A stretch of 64,000 nucleotides of DNA from Pseudooceanicola marinus (GCF_020177265.1 NZ_JAIVMC010000009.1:204584-268583), one strand, 5' to 3'; positions 19,124-28,948 are shown, counted from the first letter of the stretch. The notes: a model not told the origin generated them from the sequence alone. Made by a program: numbers and translations.

Positions 19124-20488
19124 ATGGTATCTGCAGCAGAACAGATGGCTGCCAACACCTCCTGGTCTGCCCTGGGCAAGGCCACGGAGCTGCGCAAGCG
19201 CATCCTCTTCACCATCGGGTTGCTGATCATCTGCCGCCTGGGCACCTACATTCCCGTTCCCGGCATCGACGGTGCCGCGCTGCGGGAGTTCATGGAAGGC
19301 GCGGGCCAGGGGATCGGCGGCATGCTGTCGATGTTCACCGGCGGCGCCTTGGGCCGCATGGGGATCTTCGCCCTGGGCATCATGCCCTATATTTCCGCCT
19401 CCATCATCGTCCAGCTGATGACCGCCATGGTCCCGGCGCTGGAACAGCTGAAGAAGGAAGGCGAACAGGGCCGCAAGAAGATCAACCAGTACACCCGTTA
19501 CGGCACCGTTCTGCTGGCCACGCTGCAGGCCTATGGCCTGGCCGTGTCGCTGGAAGCGGGCGACCTGGCCTCCGATCCGGGGCTCTTCTTCCGCATCGAG
19601 GCGGTCATCACCCTGGTGGGTGGCACCATGTTCATGATGTGGCTCGGTGAACAGATCACCGCCCGCGGCATCGGCAACGGCATTTCCCTGATCATCTTCG
19701 TCGGCATCATCGCCGAGGTCCCCGCAGCCCTGGCGCAGTTCTTTGCCTCGGGCCGTTCGGGCGCCATCAGCCCGGCGGTGATCGTCGGCGTGATCGTCAT
19801 GGTGATCGCGGTGATCGCCTTCGTGGTCTTCATGGAACGCGCCTTGCGCAAGATCCATATCCAGTATCCGCGTCGCCAGGTCGGCATGAAGGTCTATGAC
19901 GGCGGCTCTTCGCACCTGCCGATCAAGGTGAACCCGGCGGGCGTGATCCCGGCGATCTTCGCCAGCTCGCTGTTGCTGCTGCCGACCACGATCTCGACCT
20001 TCTCGGGTGCCGACTCGGGTCCCGTCATGTCGACGATCCTGGCCTATTTCGGCCCCGGTCAGCCGCTCTACCTGCTGTTCTTCGTCGCGATGATCGTCTT
20101 CTTCGCCTACTTCTACACCCACAACGTCGCCTTCAAGACCGACGACGTGGCGGACAACCTGAAGAACCAGAACGGCTTCGTTCCGGGCATCCGCCCGGGC
20201 GCCAAGACCGCCGAATACCTGGAATACGTGGTCAACCGCGTCCTGGTGCTCGGCGCCGGCTACCTGGCTCTGGTCTGCATGCTGCCCGAAGTGCTGCGCA
20301 ACCAGTTCGCGGTGCCCTTCTACTTCGGCGGCACCTCGGTGCTCATCGTCGTGTCTGTCACCATGGACACGATCCAGCAGGTCCAGTCGCATCTTCTTGC
20401 GCACCAGTACGAGGGCCTGATTGAAAAATCGCAGCTGCGCGGTAAAGGTAAGCGCCGCGCACGCAAGGGAGGAGCTGCACGCCGATGA
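19124..20488 (+). CDS. secY: Protein translocase channel subunit SecY
   Basis: SecY is the pore of the Sec translocon in the inner membrane, working with SecE, SecG and SecA. The 454-residue protein shows ten hydrophobic segments; '[22 protein letters not shown]' starts TM1 and its following loop, and '[14 protein letters not shown]' the TM2 region. The long cytoplasmic loops and a basic C terminus ([14 protein letters not shown]) are typical. Its stop overlaps the adk start (ATGA), the usual secY-adk arrangement. Confidence 0.98.
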   Translation: MVSAAEQMAANTSWSALGKATELRKRILFTIGLLIICRLGTYIPVPGIDGAALREFMEGAGQGIGGMLSMFTGGALGRMGIFALGIMPYISASIIVQLMTAMVPALEQLKKEGEQGRKKINQYTRYGTVLLATLQAYGLAVSLEAGDLASDPGLFFRIEAVITLVGGTMFMMWLGEQITARGIGNGISLIIFVGIIAEVPAALAQFFASGRSGAISPAVIVGVIVMVIAVIAFVVFMERALRKIHIQYPRRQVGMKVYDGGSSHLPIKVNPAGVIPAIFASSLLLLPTTISTFSGADSGPVMSTILAYFGPGQPLYLLFFVAMIVFFAYFYTHNVAFKTDDVADNLKNQNGFVPGIRPGAKTAEYLEYVVNRVLVLGAGYLALVCMLPEVLRNQFAVPFYFGGTSVLIVVSVTMDTIQQVQSHLLAHQYEGLIEKSQLRGKGKRRARKGGAARR

Positions 20489-21063
20489 ATATCATTCTTC
20501 TTGGACCGCCGGGCGCCGGCAAGGGCACGCAGGCCGGGTTCCTGGTGAAAGAGCGGGACATGATCCAGCTGTCCACCGGGGACATGCTGCGCGAGGCCCG
20601 CACCTCGGGCACGGAAATGGGCAAAAAGGTCGCCGAGGTCATGGACCGGGGCGAGCTCGTCACCGACGAGATCGTCATCGGCCTGATCCGCGAGAAGCTG
20701 GAAGGCCCGCAGAAGGGTGGTTTCATCTTCGACGGCTTCCCCCGCACCCTGGCTCAGGCAGACGCGCTGCAGGCGCTGCTGGAGGAAGAGGGCCAGACGC
20801 TCGACTACGCGATCGAACTGCGCGTGCGGGACGAGGTGCTGGTGGACCGGATCGTGGGCCGGGCCCGCGAAACCGTGGCCGCCGGCGGCACCGCCCGGGC
20901 CGACGACAATGAGGAAAGCCTGAAGAAGCGCCTCATGGAGTACTACAAGAAGACCTCGCCGCTGCTCGGCTACTACCACGCGAAGGGCAACCTGAAGCGT
21001 GTGGACGGCCTGGCCGAGATGGATGTGGTGAAAGCCTCCATCGGCGCGATCCTCGACGCCTGA
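20485..21063 (+). CDS. adk: Adenylate kinase
   Basis: Catalyses ATP + AMP to 2 ADP. The P-loop [10 protein letters not shown] is at residues 7-16. 'STGDMLREA' (AMP-binding) and '[11 protein letters not shown]' follow. The 192-residue length is that of the short form lacking the long LID domain, as in many alphaproteobacteria; the LID region is reduced to the segment near '[18 protein letters not shown]'. It is coupled to secY by a four-base overlap. Confidence 0.97.
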   Translation: MNIILLGPPGAGKGTQAGFLVKERDMIQLSTGDMLREARTSGTEMGKKVAEVMDRGELVTDEIVIGLIREKLEGPQKGGFIFDGFPRTLAQADALQALLEEEGQTLDYAIELRVRDEVLVDRIVGRARETVAAGGTARADDNEESLKKRLMEYYKKTSPLLGYYHAKGNLKRVDGLAEMDVVKASIGAILDA

Positions 21064-21091
21064 CCAGGCACGACATCGCGATCTTTGCCTG

Positions 21092-21123
21092 CGGGGCGCC
21101 TTCGGGCGCCCCGTTGCGTTTCT
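21092..21123 (+). terminator. Probable terminator after adk
   Basis: CGGGGCGCC (21092-21100) pairs with GGCGCCCCG (21105-21113) over a stable TTCG loop, followed by TTGCGTTT. The T-tract is imperfect, but the stem is strong. Confidence 0.7.
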
Positions 21124-21203
21124 GGCAGCCGGGCTGCGGTGCCCGCCCCTTTCTGACGGCGCTTGTCATTTGCTATGGCCCGACCTGCGGGGCAGGGTAG
21201 GGC

Positions 21204-21620
21204 ATGCGTCTGTCCCCCTGCCTCCCCGTCCTTTGCCTGATCGCCACCCTTGCCGCCCCGCCGGCCCTGGCCGATGCCGTGGGCGATGCCCCCTGGGGCC
21301 CCGTCGACCTGGTGGAAGATCCCGCCTACTGCGATGCGACCGTGGCGCAGTGGGAAGAGCGGGAGCCGCAGGTGATGGAGCCCGAACACCTGGGCAACCA
21401 CTACGGCGGCTGCAGCTGGGACGGTCGCCCGCTGCCCTGGCCGCTGCCACGCGGTGCGCGCTTCACCGTGCCCGGCGCGCTCTGCCAAGACGCCCAGGCG
21501 TTGCCGCAAGCGCGGTCCTGGCAGACCGACATCACCGGACGCCGGTTTCACGACGGGCGGGTGGTGGTCGAGGTGCCCGGCCGGATGCCCCGGCGGCTGA
21601 CCTTCCATCCCTGCGACTGA
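21204..21620 (+). CDS. Small secreted protein of unknown function
   Basis: The 138-residue product begins with a signal peptide ending near 'APPALADAVG'. The mature part holds four or so cysteines (around 'AYCDA', 'GGCSW', 'GALCQD', 'HPCD'), consistent with a disulfide-stabilised periplasmic protein. I do not recognise the family. It lies alone between the adk terminator and the alpha operon. Confidence 0.6.
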   Translation: MRLSPCLPVLCLIATLAAPPALADAVGDAPWGPVDLVEDPAYCDATVAQWEEREPQVMEPEHLGNHYGGCSWDGRPLPWPLPRGARFTVPGALCQDAQALPQARSWQTDITGRRFHDGRVVVEVPGRMPRRLTFHPCD

Positions 21621-21975
21621 CACCCGGCGTAAGCGCCACGGAACAGTGAACCGGCCCCGGCCTGCGCGCTCCCCTTGATCCCGCCCGGCGGGCGATGTAC
21701 CTTGCCTCGGTGACCTGCGGTTCAGGGACCATGCCGCAGCGTTCCCGTCCCTGCACACCCGCGCCATGTCGCGCGGGGTGGCACGTAACGGTGAAAAAGG
21801 GGTTGACCCCCCGCCCATTCCCCCCTACGCAGCCCTATCTACAAGGGCGTCCGCGATTCCCGCATATGCCCAGTAGTCCGTATTCAGACATGGCCCAAGG
21901 TCACCGTACCTCGGGCCATCCTGTTGTGAAAAAAGGATCTGGAGCTACGGATCCGCAACCGAAGGAAAGTGACCA
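21621..21975 (+). other. Upstream region of the alpha operon
   Basis: No credible gene occurs in these 355 bp. The candidate promoter at 21803-21830 is the only recognisable signal, and about 145 nt of leader precede rpsM. The leader holds several short purine-rich tracts, and no known riboswitch or S4-binding pseudoknot was recognised. Confidence 0.5.
21803..21830 (+). promoter_or_regulatory. Candidate promoter of the rpsM-rpsK-rpoA operon
   Basis: TTGACC (21803-21808), 16 bases, CTACGC (21825-21830). The -10 is the weakest of the set but is placed like the others. Confidence 0.4.
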
Positions 21976-22344
21976 TTGGCACGTATCGCCGGCGTTAACA
22001 TCCCGACTGCAAAGCGGGTGCCCATCGCCCTCACCTACATCACCGGTATCGGCCCCTCCTCGGCCAAAGCCATCTGCGAAGCCGTGAACATCGACCTGAC
22101 CCGTCGCGTGAACGAGCTGTCCGACGCCGAAGTGCTCTCCATCCGTGAGCACATCGACGCCAACTACACCGTGGAAGGCGACCTGCGCCGTGAGACGCAG
22201 ATGAACATCAAGCGTCTGATGGACCTGGGCTGCTACCGCGGTCTTCGTCACCGCCGCAACCTGCCGGTTCGCGGTCAGCGTACCCACACCAACGCACGGA
22301 CCCGCAAGGGCCCCGCGAAGCCGATCGCCGGCAAGAAGAAGTAA
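21976..22344 (+). CDS. rpsM: 30S ribosomal protein S13, TTG start
   Basis: S13 sits in the 30S head and contacts the P-site tRNA and the large subunit. The 122-residue product has the canonical N terminus (M)[14 protein letters not shown], reached only if the TTG at 21976 is the start; no ATG or GTG in frame fits. GAAGGAAAG lies a few bases upstream. The signature '[22 protein letters not shown]' is near the C terminus. It opens the alpha operon, 15 bp before rpsK. Confidence 0.96.
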   Translation: MARIAGVNIPTAKRVPIALTYITGIGPSSAKAICEAVNIDLTRRVNELSDAEVLSIREHIDANYTVEGDLRRETQMNIKRLMDLGCYRGLRHRRNLPVRGQRTHTNARTRKGPAKPIAGKKK

Positions 22345-22359
22345 GGGGAGTACGCAGAC

Positions 22360-22752
22360 ATGGCACGTGATACCCGTCGTGGGGGCAAGAAAAAGGTCTC
22401 CAAGAACATCGCAGCTGGCGTTGCACACGTTAACTCCAGCTTCAACAACACCAAGATCCTGATCTCTGACGTGCAGGGCAACGCCATTTCGTGGTCGTCC
22501 GCCGGCACCATGGGCTTCAAGGGCTCGCGGAAATCCACCCCCTATGCCGCTCAGATGGCTGCCGAAGACGCAGGCAAGAAGGCACAGGAACACGGTGTGA
22601 AGACCCTCGAAGTCGAAGTGCAGGGCCCCGGTTCGGGCCGTGAATCCGCACTGCGCGCCCTGGCCGCAATCGGTTTCAACATCACCTCGATCCGTGATGT
22701 GACCCCGATCGCCCACAACGGCTGCCGCCCGCCGAAGCGCCGTCGCGTCTGA
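22360..22752 (+). CDS. rpsK: 30S ribosomal protein S11
   Basis: S11 forms part of the mRNA exit channel on the 30S platform. The 130 residues contain '[19 protein letters not shown]' and end '[18 protein letters not shown]', the conserved C terminus. In other bacteria rpsD lies between rpsK and rpoA; here rpoA follows directly after 116 bp, as in related alphaproteobacteria. Confidence 0.98.
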   Translation: MARDTRRGGKKKVSKNIAAGVAHVNSSFNNTKILISDVQGNAISWSSAGTMGFKGSRKSTPYAAQMAAEDAGKKAQEHGVKTLEVEVQGPGSGRESALRALAAIGFNITSIRDVTPIAHNGCRPPKRRRV

Positions 22753-22774
22753 TCGGATATACCCATTTCGGGGG

Positions 22775-22807
22775 GTCGCGCCACGGCGCGGCCTCTCTTT
22801 CGTCTTT
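22775..22807 (+). terminator. Weak terminator-like hairpin between rpsK and rpoA
   Basis: GTCGCGCC (22775-22782) pairs with GGCGCGGC (22785-22792), followed by CTCTCTTTCGTCTTTTT. The loop is very small and the T-tract is interrupted, so at most partial termination is likely, which could set the rpoA level. Confidence 0.4.
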
Positions 22808-22868
22808 TTAAACCTCGGGCGTGCCGACCTTCGGACATGGGGTCGGGACAGGAATTGAGGAGACACGC

Positions 22869-23885
22869 ATGATCCACAAGAATTGGGCCGAACTGATCAA
22901 GCCGACACAGCTTGACGTGAAGCCGGGCAATGACCCGGCGCGCCAGGCGACCGTCGTTGCCGAACCGCTGGAACGCGGCTTCGGTCTGACGCTCGGCAAC
23001 GCGCTGCGTCGCGTTCTGATGTCGTCGCTTCAGGGCGCTGCCATCACCTCCGTGCAGATCGACAACGTCCTGCACGAGTTCTCCTCCGTTGCCGGTGTGC
23101 GTGAAGACGTCACCGACATCGTCCTGAACCTGAAGGGCGTCGCCCTGCGGATGGATGTCGAGGGGCCGAAGCGCCTGTCGATCTCCGCCAAGGGTCCGGG
23201 GGCCGTCACCGCCGGCGAGATCTCCGAAAGCGCGGGGATCGAGGTCCTGAACAAGGATCACATCATCTGCCACCTCGACGAAGGTGCGGACCTGTTCATG
23301 GAGCTGACCGTGAACACCGGCAAGGGCTATGTCCCCGCCGACCGCAACAAGCCCGAGGATGCGCCGATCGGCCTGATCCCGATCGATGCGATCTATTCGC
23401 CGATCAAGAAGGTCTCCTACGACGTGCAGCCCACCCGTGAGGGCCAGGTGCTGGACTATGACAAGCTGACCATGAAGATCGATACCGATGGCTCGATCAC
23501 GCCGGATGATGCCGTGGCCTATGCTGCCCGCATCCTGCAGGACCAGCTGTCGATCTTCGTGAACTTCGAAGAGCCCGAATCCGCCGGCCGCCAGGACGAG
23601 GACGACGGTCTCGAGTTCAACCCGCTGCTGCTGAAGAAGGTCGACGAGCTGGAGCTCTCGGTCCGTTCGGCAAACTGCCTGAAGAACGACAACATCGTCT
23701 ACATCGGCGACCTGATCCAGAAGACCGAAGCAGAGATGCTGCGCACGCCGAACTTCGGCCGCAAGTCCCTGAACGAGATCAAGGAAGTGCTGTCGGGCAT
23801 GGGCCTGCACCTGGGCATGGACGTCGAGGACTGGCCGCCGGACAACATCGAGGACCTGGCCAAGAAGTTCGAAGATCACTTCTGA
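22869..23885 (+). CDS. rpoA: RNA polymerase alpha subunit
   Basis: Dimeric alpha assembles the polymerase and its C-terminal domain binds UP elements and activators. The 338-residue protein has '[20 protein letters not shown]' in the N-terminal domain and the helix-hairpin-helix C-terminal domain around '[21 protein letters not shown]' and '[14 protein letters not shown]'. The ATG at 22869 follows GAGGAGACACGC; the longer in-frame ATG at 22821 lacks a binding site. Confidence 0.98.
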   Translation: MIHKNWAELIKPTQLDVKPGNDPARQATVVAEPLERGFGLTLGNALRRVLMSSLQGAAITSVQIDNVLHEFSSVAGVREDVTDIVLNLKGVALRMDVEGPKRLSISAKGPGAVTAGEISESAGIEVLNKDHIICHLDEGADLFMELTVNTGKGYVPADRNKPEDAPIGLIPIDAIYSPIKKVSYDVQPTREGQVLDYDKLTMKIDTDGSITPDDAVAYAARILQDQLSIFVNFEEPESAGRQDEDDGLEFNPLLLKKVDELELSVRSANCLKNDNIVYIGDLIQKTEAEMLRTPNFGRKSLNEIKEVLSGMGLHLGMDVEDWPPDNIEDLAKKFEDHF

Positions 23886-23904
23886 GGTCAGCGACCGGAA
23901 CTTG

Positions 23905-23937
23905 GGCAGGGCGGGGGGATCCCCGCCTTGCCTTTTT
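23905..23937 (+). terminator. Intrinsic terminator between rpoA and rplQ
   Basis: A 12-bp stem GGCAGGGCGGGG (23905-23916) pairs with CCCCGCCTTGCC (23921-23932) with one G-U pair, over GGAT, and is followed by TTTTT. It should separate rplQ from rpoA, which usually share a transcript. Confidence 0.85.
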
Positions 23938-23961
23938 CGCGACAACGGGCCCGTCTCGCTG

Positions 23962-23989
23962 TTGCACAAAAGGGCGGACCGGGCTATCC
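23962..23989 (+). promoter_or_regulatory. Candidate promoter of rplQ
   Basis: TTGCAC (23962-23967), 16 bases, CTATCC (23984-23989), then GGGCGCCC. The same CTAT plus GC-rich design as the other ribosomal blocks, placed just after the rpoA terminator. Confidence 0.6.
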
Positions 23990-24087
23990 GGGCGCCCTCG
24001 GGCAACCGCCCCAAGGAGAGTCGGTGACACGCATCGCCGGCCGGACAAAGCAAAACCGCCCGTAGAGGGCACATAGGAGTAAGACAC

Positions 24088-24510
24088 ATGCGTCACGCAA
24101 AAGGCTACCGTCGCCTCAACCGTACCCACGAACACCGCAAGGCCCTGTGGTCGAACATGGCCGGCTCGCTGATCGAGCACGAGCAGATCAAGACCACCCT
24201 GCCCAAGGCCAAGGAACTGCGCCCGATCGTCGAGAAGCTGATCACCCTCGCCAAGCGTGGCGGTGACGATCTGCACGCCCGCCGTCAGGCCGCGTCCAAG
24301 CTGAAGCAGGACGCCCTGGTCCAGAAGCTGTTCGACGTCCTCGGCCCGCGCTACGCCGACCGTCAGGGTGGCTACATCCGCATCATGAAGGCCGGCTTCC
24401 GCTACGGTGACATGGCGCCGATGGCGATCATCGAATTCGTCGACCGCGACGTCGACGCCAAGGGCGCAGCCGACAAGGCCCGCCTGGAAGCGGAAGAAGC
24501 CGCCGAGTAA
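24088..24510 (+). CDS. rplQ: 50S ribosomal protein L17
   Basis: L17 is a large-subunit protein near the tunnel exit. The 140-residue product starts [19 protein letters not shown]; '[15 protein letters not shown]' and '[21 protein letters not shown]' are characteristic. The C-terminal tail is acidic and alanine-rich. It appears to be monocistronic: its own promoter lies upstream and a strong terminator downstream. Confidence 0.98.
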   Translation: MRHAKGYRRLNRTHEHRKALWSNMAGSLIEHEQIKTTLPKAKELRPIVEKLITLAKRGGDDLHARRQAASKLKQDALVQKLFDVLGPRYADRQGGYIRIMKAGFRYGDMAPMAIIEFVDRDVDAKGAADKARLEAEEAAE

Positions 24511-24535
24511 TTCCGGCCTTCCGACCTGATTTCCG

Positions 24536-24570
24536 AACCCCCGGTGCCCCAGGCGCCGGGGGTTTTCCTT
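24536..24570 (+). terminator. Intrinsic terminator after rplQ
   Basis: AACCCCCGGTGCC (24536-24548) pairs with GGCGCCGGGGGTT (24552-24564, one G-U pair) over a short loop, followed by TTCC after the paired Ts. It marks the end of the ribosomal supercluster. Confidence 0.85.
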
Positions 24571-24618
24571 TGCCCCGCGCCGCCCGCCCTTGCGCACGCG
24601 CTGGTGAGTTCGCCTGGG

Positions 24619-24647
24619 TTGCCATTCCCGCCCGCGCTCCGCATATC
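24619..24647 (+). promoter_or_regulatory. Candidate promoter of the protease-rarA operon
   Basis: TTGCCA (24619-24624), 17 bases, CATATC (24642-24647), 36 bp upstream of the protease start. Its position between a terminator and the first gene of a + strand run supports it. Confidence 0.5.
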
Positions 24648-24683
24648 TGGGGCCACGCCCCACGCACAGAGAAAGGCCCCCAG

Positions 24684-26063
24684 GTGTTCCGAGCTCTTGC
24701 CGCCCTCTGCCTCGCCTGCGCCCTGGCGCTGCCCGCCCAGGCCCGCATCCCGTTCTCGAAGGAGGAGATCACCCTCAGCTTCGCGCCCCTGGTGAAGGAG
24801 GCGACGCCGGCGGTGGTCAACATCTATGCCAAGCGGATCGTCGAAACACGGTCGTCGCCATTTGCCAACGATCCGATCTTTTCCGAGTTCTTCCGCAACT
24901 TCGCGCCTTCGCGGCCGCGGGTGCAGAACTCGCTCGGTTCGGGGGTGATCCTGTCCGACGACGGCTACGTGGTGTCGAATTACCACGTCGTGGGCCAGGC
25001 GGATGAGATCAAGGTGGTGCTGAATGACCGGCGGGAATTCGATGCCACGGTCCTTCTGTCGGACCCCCAGGCGGATCTGGCGATCCTGAAGCTGGAGGGC
25101 GCGCAGGACATGCCGCACCTGGACCTGCGCGACAGCGACACCGTGGAGGTGGGCGAGCTGGTGCTGGCCATCGGCAACCCCTTCGGCGTGGGCCAGACCG
25201 TCAGCTCGGGCATCGTTTCGGGACTGGCGCGCTCCGGCACGGCCACGGGCAACGAACGTGGCTACTTCATCCAGACGGATGCGCCGATCAACCCGGGCAA
25301 TTCGGGCGGCGCGCTGATCGACATCAACGGCGATCTGATCGGGGTGAACACTTCGATCCTGTCGCGCTCGGGCGGCTCGAACGGCATCGGGTTTGCCATT
25401 CCCGCCAGCCTCGTGGCGCAGGTGCTGGACCAGGCGGAGGCCGGCAATGACCGTTTCCAGCGCCCCTGGGCGGGCATCACCGGACAAAGCGTCGACGCGG
25501 ACATGGCGGCGCATTTCGGGCTCGACCGGCCCGAGGGGATCGCCATCACCCAGATGCACCCGGCCTCGCCCTTCGCCGAGGCCGGGTTTCAGCCCGGCGA
25601 CGTGATCCTGGCGGTCGATGGCATGCCGGTGTCGTCACCGCCCGAGATGATCTTCCGCATGACCGTCGCGGGCCTTGGTAACGCGGTGGAGGTGACGCGC
25701 CTGCGCGATGGCCGGGAGCGCGAGATAGATGTGACCCTGGCGCCGCCGCCCGAGGATCCGCCGCGAGATCCGGTGACCACCAACCAGGCCTCCGCCCTGC
25801 CGGGCATGCGGCTGATCACCGTGAACCCTGCCGTGATCGCGGAAAACCAGCTGCCGCAGGACGCCCGGGGCGCGATGATCGACGACCCCGGCGCCATCGG
25901 CACCCGCGCAGGTCTTCAACGGGGCGACGTGATCCAGGCCGTCAACGACACGGTGGTCGACGGCGCCCCCATGGCCGAGGTCGCGCTGACCCGGGCCAAC
26001 GTCTTCCTGCAACTGACCGTGCTGCGCGACGGGCGCAGCCTGTCCCTGCGCTTCCGGCTCTGA
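24684..26063 (+). CDS. Periplasmic Do/DegQ-like serine protease with two PDZ domains
   Basis: Envelope quality-control protease of the S1C (HtrA) family. The GTG at 24684, seven bases behind GAAAGG, gives a 459-residue precursor with a signal peptide cleaved near 'LPAQA-RIPF'; a longer ATG frame from 24570 would begin in the rplQ terminator. The catalytic triad is visible as His101 (SNYHVVG), Asp131 (DPQADLAI) and Ser207 (NPGNSGGALID). Two PDZ domains follow (about 255-345 and 365-455). The gene starts a run that continues one base later with rarA. Confidence 0.92.
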   Translation: MFRALAALCLACALALPAQARIPFSKEEITLSFAPLVKEATPAVVNIYAKRIVETRSSPFANDPIFSEFFRNFAPSRPRVQNSLGSGVILSDDGYVVSNYHVVGQADEIKVVLNDRREFDATVLLSDPQADLAILKLEGAQDMPHLDLRDSDTVEVGELVLAIGNPFGVGQTVSSGIVSGLARSGTATGNERGYFIQTDAPINPGNSGGALIDINGDLIGVNTSILSRSGGSNGIGFAIPASLVAQVLDQAEAGNDRFQRPWAGITGQSVDADMAAHFGLDRPEGIAITQMHPASPFAEAGFQPGDVILAVDGMPVSSPPEMIFRMTVAGLGNAVEVTRLRDGREREIDVTLAPPPEDPPRDPVTTNQASALPGMRLITVNPAVIAENQLPQDARGAMIDDPGAIGTRAGLQRGDVIQAVNDTVVDGAPMAEVALTRANVFLQLTVLRDGRSLSLRFRL

Positions 26064-26064
26064 C

Positions 26065-27405
26065 ATGGTGGATCTCTTTGACAACGGGGCCGACGGAACG
26101 GCCAGCGCAGAGGGCGGCGGCAACAGCGCACCGCGCCCGCTGGCCGATCGGTTGCGCCCGCAGACCCTGGCCGAGGTGATCGGCCAGCAACAGGTCATCG
26201 GCCCCGATGCGCCGCTGACCGTGATGCTGGAGTCGGGCTCGCTGTCCTCGCTGATCTTCTGGGGGCCGCCCGGCACCGGCAAGACCACCATGGCGCGTCT
26301 GCTGGCCCATGAAACCAACCTGCATTTCGTCCAGATCAGCGCGATCTTCTCTGGCGTGGCCGACCTGAAGAAGGTCTTCGAGACGGCCAAGCAGCACCGC
26401 CGCATGGGGCAGGGGACGCTGTTGTTCGTCGATGAGATCCACCGTTTCAACAAGGCGCAGCAGGATAGCTTCCTGCCGCACATGGAAGACGGCACGATCC
26501 TTCTGGTCGGCGCCACCACCGAGAACCCCAGCTTCGAGCTGAACGCCGCGCTTCTGTCGCGCTCGCAGGTTCTGGTGCTGGAACGGCTGTCGATGGAGGA
26601 TCTCGAACAGATGGCGCAGCGCGCCGAAGAGGCCCTGGGCCGCAAGCTGCCACTGACGGCGGAGGCGCGCGAGGCGCTGCTGGCCATGGCCGACGGCGAT
26701 GGCCGCGCCTTCCTGAACCTCGTCGAACAGGCCGCCGCCTGGAAGACGAAGGAGCCCCTGACGCCCGAACAGCTGTCGGCGCGGCTGATGCGGCGGGCGG
26801 CGAAATACGACAAGTCGGGGGATGAGCACTACAACCTGATCTCGGCGCTGCACAAATCCGTCCGGGGCAGCGACCCGGATGCCGCGCTCTACTGGTTCAG
26901 CCGGATGCTGGAGGGCGGCGAGGACCCGCGATACATCGCCCGTCGCGTGACCCGCATGTCGGTCGAGGACATCGGCCTGGCGGACCCGCAGGCGCAGACG
27001 ATCTGCCTCGATGCCTGGCAGGTCTACGAACGCCTGGGTAGCCCCGAAGGGGAACAGGCGCTGGCCAATGCGGTGATCTACCTGGCCCTGGCGCCCAAGT
27101 CGAACGCGACCGAGATGGCCTATCTCGCCGCCCGCGCCCAGGCCCGCAAGACCGGGAGCGTGATGCCGCCCAAGCATATCCTGAACGCGCCGACGAAGTT
27201 CATGGCGGGGCAGGGCTATGGCGCCGACTACGCCTATGACCACGATGCCGAGGATGGCTTCTCGGGGCAGAACTACTTCCCCGAGGAGATGCAGCGGACG
27301 GAGTTCTACCAGCCCGTCGAACGCGGGTTCGAGCGCGACCTGAAGAAGCGGATCGAGTATTTCGCCAAGCTGCGGGCGAAACGCGCGGGCAACCCCGGGA
27401 CCTGA
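26065..27405 (+). CDS. rarA: Replication-associated recombination ATPase RarA (MgsA)
   Basis: AAA+ ATPase that acts at stalled replication forks, related to RuvB and clamp loaders. The 446 residues contain Walker A GPPGTGKTT at 67-75, Walker B FVDEIHRFNK at 121-130 and sensor-1 'LVGATTENPSFELN'. The C-terminal tetramerisation part ends in 'FAKLRAKRAG'. Only one base separates it from the protease stop, so the two are likely co-transcribed. Confidence 0.96.
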   Translation: MVDLFDNGADGTASAEGGGNSAPRPLADRLRPQTLAEVIGQQQVIGPDAPLTVMLESGSLSSLIFWGPPGTGKTTMARLLAHETNLHFVQISAIFSGVADLKKVFETAKQHRRMGQGTLLFVDEIHRFNKAQQDSFLPHMEDGTILLVGATTENPSFELNAALLSRSQVLVLERLSMEDLEQMAQRAEEALGRKLPLTAEAREALLAMADGDGRAFLNLVEQAAAWKTKEPLTPEQLSARLMRRAAKYDKSGDEHYNLISALHKSVRGSDPDAALYWFSRMLEGGEDPRYIARRVTRMSVEDIGLADPQAQTICLDAWQVYERLGSPEGEQALANAVIYLALAPKSNATEMAYLAARAQARKTGSVMPPKHILNAPTKFMAGQGYGADYAYDHDAEDGFSGQNYFPEEMQRTEFYQPVERGFERDLKKRIEYFAKLRAKRAGNPGT

Positions 27406-27505
27406 TGCCGGGCAGGGGGCCGGGCGTCTTGCGCAACCCGGCTAATACCTCGCCGACACCCTTGTAAAACTTGACAACCGCGGGCCCGCGCGCGACAGAC
27501 GCCGG

Positions 27506-27889
27506 ATGATCCTGACCGTTCTTCAAGTTGCTGCCGGAGGCGCCATTGGTGCCTCGCTCCGATACCTGTCGGGGGTGGGCTTGATGCGCGTCTTCGGGCC
27601 CGGCCTGCCGATCCCGGTGGGCGTGATCTTCGTCAACATCCTCGGCTCCTTCCTGATGGGGGCGCTGGTGGTGCTGATCGCGGACCGGAGCCTGGGCCAC
27701 TGGAACCCCTTCCTGGCGACGGGGATCCTGGGCGGCTTCACCACCTTCTCCTCCTTCTCGCTGGAGGCCTTCACGCTCTACGAGCGGGGGGAACCGGCGC
27801 TGGCGGCGGTCTATGTCGGGATCAATGTCATTCTTTCGCTCGCGGCCATCGTCGCGGGCACCTACGCGATGCGGGCGGTATTGGTATGA
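27506..27889 (+). CDS. crcB: Fluoride channel CrcB/Fluc
   Basis: Small inner-membrane fluoride exporter that works as a dual-topology dimer. The 127 residues form four hydrophobic segments with the family motifs GGAIGASLRYLSG near 12-24 and NILGSFLMGAL near 45-55, and 'GGFTTFSSFSLE' near 75-86. The ATG is 101 bp behind rarA. I looked for a fluoride riboswitch upstream and did not recognise one. Its end overlaps the next gene by four bases. Confidence 0.93.
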   Translation: MILTVLQVAAGGAIGASLRYLSGVGLMRVFGPGLPIPVGVIFVNILGSFLMGALVVLIADRSLGHWNPFLATGILGGFTTFSSFSLEAFTLYERGEPALAAVYVGINVILSLAAIVAGTYAMRAVLV

Positions 27890-28938
27890 GCGGTGTGCAG
27901 CAGATCGAGATCCCGGCGGGTGACGCCGACATGCGGCTGGACCGCTGGATGCGGCGGACCTTCCCGCAGCTGACGCAGGGACGCATCGAGAAGATGTGCC
28001 GCAAGGGCGAGCTGCGCGTGGATGGCGGGCGGGTGAAATCCAACACCCGGCTGGCGCCCGGCCAGATCCTGCGCGTGCCGCCGATCCCCGAGGGCGAGGC
28101 GCCCGCGCCAAAGGCCGGGCCGCGCATCAGCGACGACGACGCCAAGATGATGCGCGACGCCGTGCTGTGGATGGACGACCATATCATCGCGCTGAACAAG
28201 CCCGCCGGCCTGCCGGTGCAGGGCGGCTCGAAACAGACCCGCCATGTGGATGGCCTGTCCGAGGCGCTGCGCTTCGACTACGACGAGAAGCCCCGGCTGG
28301 TGCATCGCCTCGACAAGGACACCTCGGGCCTGCTGCTGCTGGCGCGCACGCGCGAGGCGGCCTCGAAGCTGACCGGCGCCTTCCGCTCGCGCGAGACGCG
28401 CAAGATCTACTGGGCGCTGGTGGCGGGTGTGCCGCAGCCCTACATGGGCACCATCAAGTTCGGCCTGGTGAAGGCCCCGGGCCATGGCTCCGGCGGCGAG
28501 GGCGAGAAGATGATCTGCGTGCATCCGCGCGATGTCGACAGCACACCCGGTGCGAAACGCGCCGTGTCGGACTACTCGGTGCTGTGGCGCCTGGGCCAGC
28601 GCGCCGCCTGGGTCGGCCTGGTGCCGGTCACGGGCCGTACGCACCAATTGCGCGCCCATATGGCCGAGATGGGCCATCCGATCATCGGCGACGGAAAGTA
28701 TGGCGGATCCAGCCAGGAGAACCTCGGCGATGGCTGGGGTGCGCAACTGGGGGGCGAGATCAGCCGCAAGCTGCACCTGCACGCCCGGCTTCTGCGCTTC
28801 ACCCATCCCTTCACCGGGAAAGAGGTCGAGCTGGAAGCGCCGCTGCCCGACCACATGAAGCGCAGCTGGGATCACTTCGGCTGGTCCGAGGATACCGTGC
28901 GCAAGGATCCCTTCGACCTCGACGAACCGCTGGACTGA
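27886..28938 (+). CDS. rluC: RluA-family 23S rRNA pseudouridine synthase, RluC-like
   Basis: Converts uridines of 23S rRNA to pseudouridine. The 350-residue protein has an N-terminal S4 RNA-binding domain (about 16-66) and the catalytic motif HRLDKDTSG at 140-148 with Asp143 as the nucleophile. 'VTGRTHQLRAHMAEMGHPI' is the second family motif. Which uridines are modified is inferred from family and context only. It overlaps crcB by ATGA. Confidence 0.9.
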   Translation: MSGVQQIEIPAGDADMRLDRWMRRTFPQLTQGRIEKMCRKGELRVDGGRVKSNTRLAPGQILRVPPIPEGEAPAPKAGPRISDDDAKMMRDAVLWMDDHIIALNKPAGLPVQGGSKQTRHVDGLSEALRFDYDEKPRLVHRLDKDTSGLLLLARTREAASKLTGAFRSRETRKIYWALVAGVPQPYMGTIKFGLVKAPGHGSGGEGEKMICVHPRDVDSTPGAKRAVSDYSVLWRLGQRAAWVGLVPVTGRTHQLRAHMAEMGHPIIGDGKYGGSSQENLGDGWGAQLGGEISRKLHLHARLLRFTHPFTGKEVELEAPLPDHMKRSWDHFGWSEDTVRKDPFDLDEPLD

Positions 28939-28948
28939 GGACCGCGCC

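Noticed and set aside
27471..27476. TTGACA as a crcB -35 box
   Set aside because: It lies only 30 bp before the start and has no -10 at proper spacing.
27406..27505. Possible fluoride riboswitch before crcB
   Set aside because: The 100-bp space lacks the conserved pseudoknot sequences of the crcB motif.
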